Assembly (NCBI RefSeq): GCF_001434055.1
Contig: NZ_AZCZ01000006.1
Span: 1-64,000 of the forward strand
From: Levilactobacillus parabrevis ATCC 53295
Lineage (GTDB): Bacteria; Bacillota; Bacilli; Lactobacillales; Lactobacillaceae
Direction: 5' to 3'
Length of the DNA: 64,000 nt
Shown here: piece after piece, positions 62,517 to 64,000 of the stretch
How the letters are laid out: every line of letters starts with the position of its first letter
Numbering within the stretch: the first letter of the stretch is position 1
Notes under the pieces: generated by a model
Seen by the model: only the letters and a program-made list of their open reading frames with translations
Told to the model about the DNA's origin: nothing
Databases searched by the model: none
Program-made: the position numbers and the translations under genes

Positions 62517-64000
62517 ATGGCGAAAGCAAAACCTAAATATGACGATTCCTCCATCCAAGTCTTGGAGGGATTGGAAGCTGTCCGTAAACGTCCTGGGATG
62601 TATATCGGCTCCACTGACGGCCGGGGGCTTCACCACCTGGTCTACGAAATTGTCGATAACGCCGTTGATGAAGCTCTGGCCGGATACGGTAAGGAAATCA
62701 ACGTTACCATCCACCAGGACAATAGCATTACCGTCGTCGATCATGGTCGGGGTATGCCCGTGGGCATGCACGCGTCCGGTATTCCGACACCTGAAGTTAT
62801 TTTAACGGTGCTCCATGCCGGGGGTAAATTTGGCCAAGGCGGCTACAAGACCTCTGGTGGGCTCCACGGGGTGGGGGCTTCCGTGGTCAACGCGCTCTCC
62901 AGCTCATTGACCGTAACCATCGTACGTGATGGTGTTCGGTACCAGGAAAAATTTGCCAAGGGGGGGCATCCCCAAGGCACCCTAGAAAAGAAGGGTAATA
63001 CGCGGGCCCATAACGGGACCACGCTAACCTTTAAGCCGGATAGTGAGATCTTCACGACGACCGTCTATAACTTTAATACGCTCGCAGAACGGCTCCGTGA
63101 ATCGGCCTTCCTGCTCAAGGGCGTCAAGATTACACTGACCGATGAACGTGAAGGCCAAGAAAAGGCCGAAGAGTACCACTTCGAAGATGGGATCAAAGAG
63201 TTCGTTAGCTACCTTAACGAAGACAAGGATACCCTCGGGGACGTGATGTACTTTGATGGCAAGAAGGACGGTATCGAGGTCGAAGTCGCTGCCCAATACA
63301 ACGACGGCTACACCGAAAACCTCCTGTCCTTCGTCAACAACGTGCGGACCAAAGATGGGGGCACCCATGAAGTGGGTATGCGTAGTGGGTGGACTAAGGC
63401 CTTCAACGAATACGCACGGAAGGTCGGTCTTCTCAAGGATCGCGATAAGAACCTAGAAGGAACTGATGTCCGTGAAGGGCTGTCTGCCGTGATTTCACTA
63501 CGAATTCCCGAAAATCTGTTGCAATTCGAAGGACAGACCAAGGAAAAGCTGGGAACGCCGGAAGCTCGGGCCACTGTTGATAGCATTATTAGTGAACAAC
63601 TGGGCTATTATCTGATGGAAAACGGAGACTTCGGAAAGATGTTGATCCGTAAGTCAACGCAAGCTCGTCAAGCACGAGAAGCTGCCCGGAAGGCCCGTGA
63701 TGAAAGCCGGAACGGTAAGCGGCACAAGAAGCATGAACGCCTGCTTTCCGGTAAGCTAACGCCTGCACAATCCAAAAATTCTGCCAAGAACGAATTATTC
63801 TTAGTCGAAGGGGATTCTGCCGGGGGTTCCGCTAAGCAAGGCCGTAACCGGAAGTTCCAAGCTATCCTGCCATTACGGGGGAAAGTGCTGAACACTGAAA
63901 AGGCTAAGCTACCTGACATTATGAAAAACGAAGAAATCAGCACCATGATCTACACGATTGGTGCTGGCGTTGGGGCTGAATTTAATATTGCGGACGCCAA
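62517..64000 (+). CDS. parE: DNA topoisomerase IV subunit B (5' part, runs off the window)
   Basis: ParE is the ATPase subunit of topoisomerase IV, which unlinks replicated chromosomes. The first 494 codons are in the window and open to the edge. The GHKL ATP site is visible (VYEIVDNAVDEALAG near residue 45, HGRGMPVG, GGLHGVGASVVNALS), as are QTKEKLGTPEAR and the TOPRIM start FLVEGDSAGGSAKQGRNR. I call ParE rather than GyrB from divergence with plsY and the TPEARATV sequence. The ATG follows AAAGGGG; parC is expected next. Confidence 0.93.
   Translation, partial: MAKAKPKYDDSSIQVLEGLEAVRKRPGMYIGSTDGRGLHHLVYEIVDNAVDEALAGYGKEINVTIHQDNSITVVDHGRGMPVGMHASGIPTPEVILTVLHAGGKFGQGGYKTSGGLHGVGASVVNALSSSLTVTIVRDGVRYQEKFAKGGHPQGTLEKKGNTRAHNGTTLTFKPDSEIFTTTVYNFNTLAERLRESAFLLKGVKITLTDEREGQEKAEEYHFEDGIKEFVSYLNEDKDTLGDVMYFDGKKDGIEVEVAAQYNDGYTENLLSFVNNVRTKDGGTHEVGMRSGWTKAFNEYARKVGLLKDRDKNLEGTDVREGLSAVISLRIPENLLQFEGQTKEKLGTPEARATVDSIISEQLGYYLMENGDFGKMLIRKSTQARQAREAARKARDESRNGKRHKKHERLLSGKLTPAQSKNSAKNELFLVEGDSAGGSAKQGRNRKFQAILPLRGKVLNTEKAKLPDIMKNEEISTMIYTIGAGVGAEFNIADA

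Noticed and set aside
1-64000. CRISPR arrays, tRNA or rRNA genes, insertion sequences, prophage
   Set aside because: No regularly spaced direct repeats, cloverleaf-like segments, transposase or phage genes were recognised; the two Xer recombinases are chromosomal housekeeping types.

Overview
The window looks like a core chromosomal segment of a Gram-positive lactic acid bacterium of the Lactobacillaceae. I infer a Levilactobacillus brevis-like, obligately heterofermentative species. The base composition looks close to half G+C by eye. The gene order (glyQS, dnaG-rpoD, scpAB-rluB, cmk-rpsA-der-hup, cca, thyA-dfrA, rbgA-rnhB-dprA-topA, xerC-hslVU, plsY/parE) is the typical Firmicutes housekeeping layout. 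A transaldolase-family gene sits between dnaE and pyk, where homofermentative lactobacilli usually carry pfkA. That supports a phosphoketolase-type metabolism. The genus is an inference; no 16S gene is present.

Layout: 1-0.93 kb holds gene remnants, a folded inverted-repeat element and the T-box leader of glyQS. 0.93-7.9 kb is translation and replication initiation (glyQS, a membrane protein, dnaG, rpoD). 8.4-13 kb is an accessory stretch (Rrf2 regulator, large MMPL exporter, small secreted protein). 13.2-19.3 kb carries trmK, a Nif3-family gene, pepT and clpB. clpB lies about 650 bp downstream of a CtsR-type heat-shock promoter, and the leader between them is packed with self-complementary elements. 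19.6-26 kb is dnaE, transaldolase and pyk. 26.2-33.9 kb is cvfB, xerD, ribT-like, scpA, scpB, rluB, an FMN riboswitch with ribU, ypbB-like and recQ. 34.1-40.5 kb is a LysM protein, cmk, rpsA, der, hup and a TPR protein. 40.6-50.1 kb is yitT (minus strand), cca, an ABC-F ATPase, thyA, dfrA, hemolysin III (minus strand), degV, ypmR, ypmS and yozE. 50.2-55.1 kb is rbgA, rnhB, dprA and topA. 55.3-57.1 kb is a two-gene minus-strand accessory module: a CatA-like acetyltransferase and a zinc-finger/LuxR/DUF2087/GIY-YIG-like protein. 57.4-60.3 kb is xerC-hslV-hslU. The right end has a galactose mutarotase-like gene, plsY (minus strand) and the first 494 codons of parE.

Regulation readable from the sequence includes a T-box (glyQS), an FMN riboswitch (ribU), a CtsR operator (clpB), two LexA/DinR-type SOS boxes (upstream of dnaE and parE), a CcpA-like cre (pyk), and many intrinsic terminators that mark the operon borders.

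The least ordinary material is non-coding. It includes a dispersed inverted-repeat family with copies at 16.2 and 61.4 kb, a four-hairpin 162-bp foldback element just upstream of clpB, a structured element at 0.15-0.27 kb, and a short repeat shared by 13.0 and 55.1 kb. The CatA-like/DUF2087 module is the clearest accessory insertion. No phage, insertion sequence, CRISPR array, rRNA or tRNA was seen.
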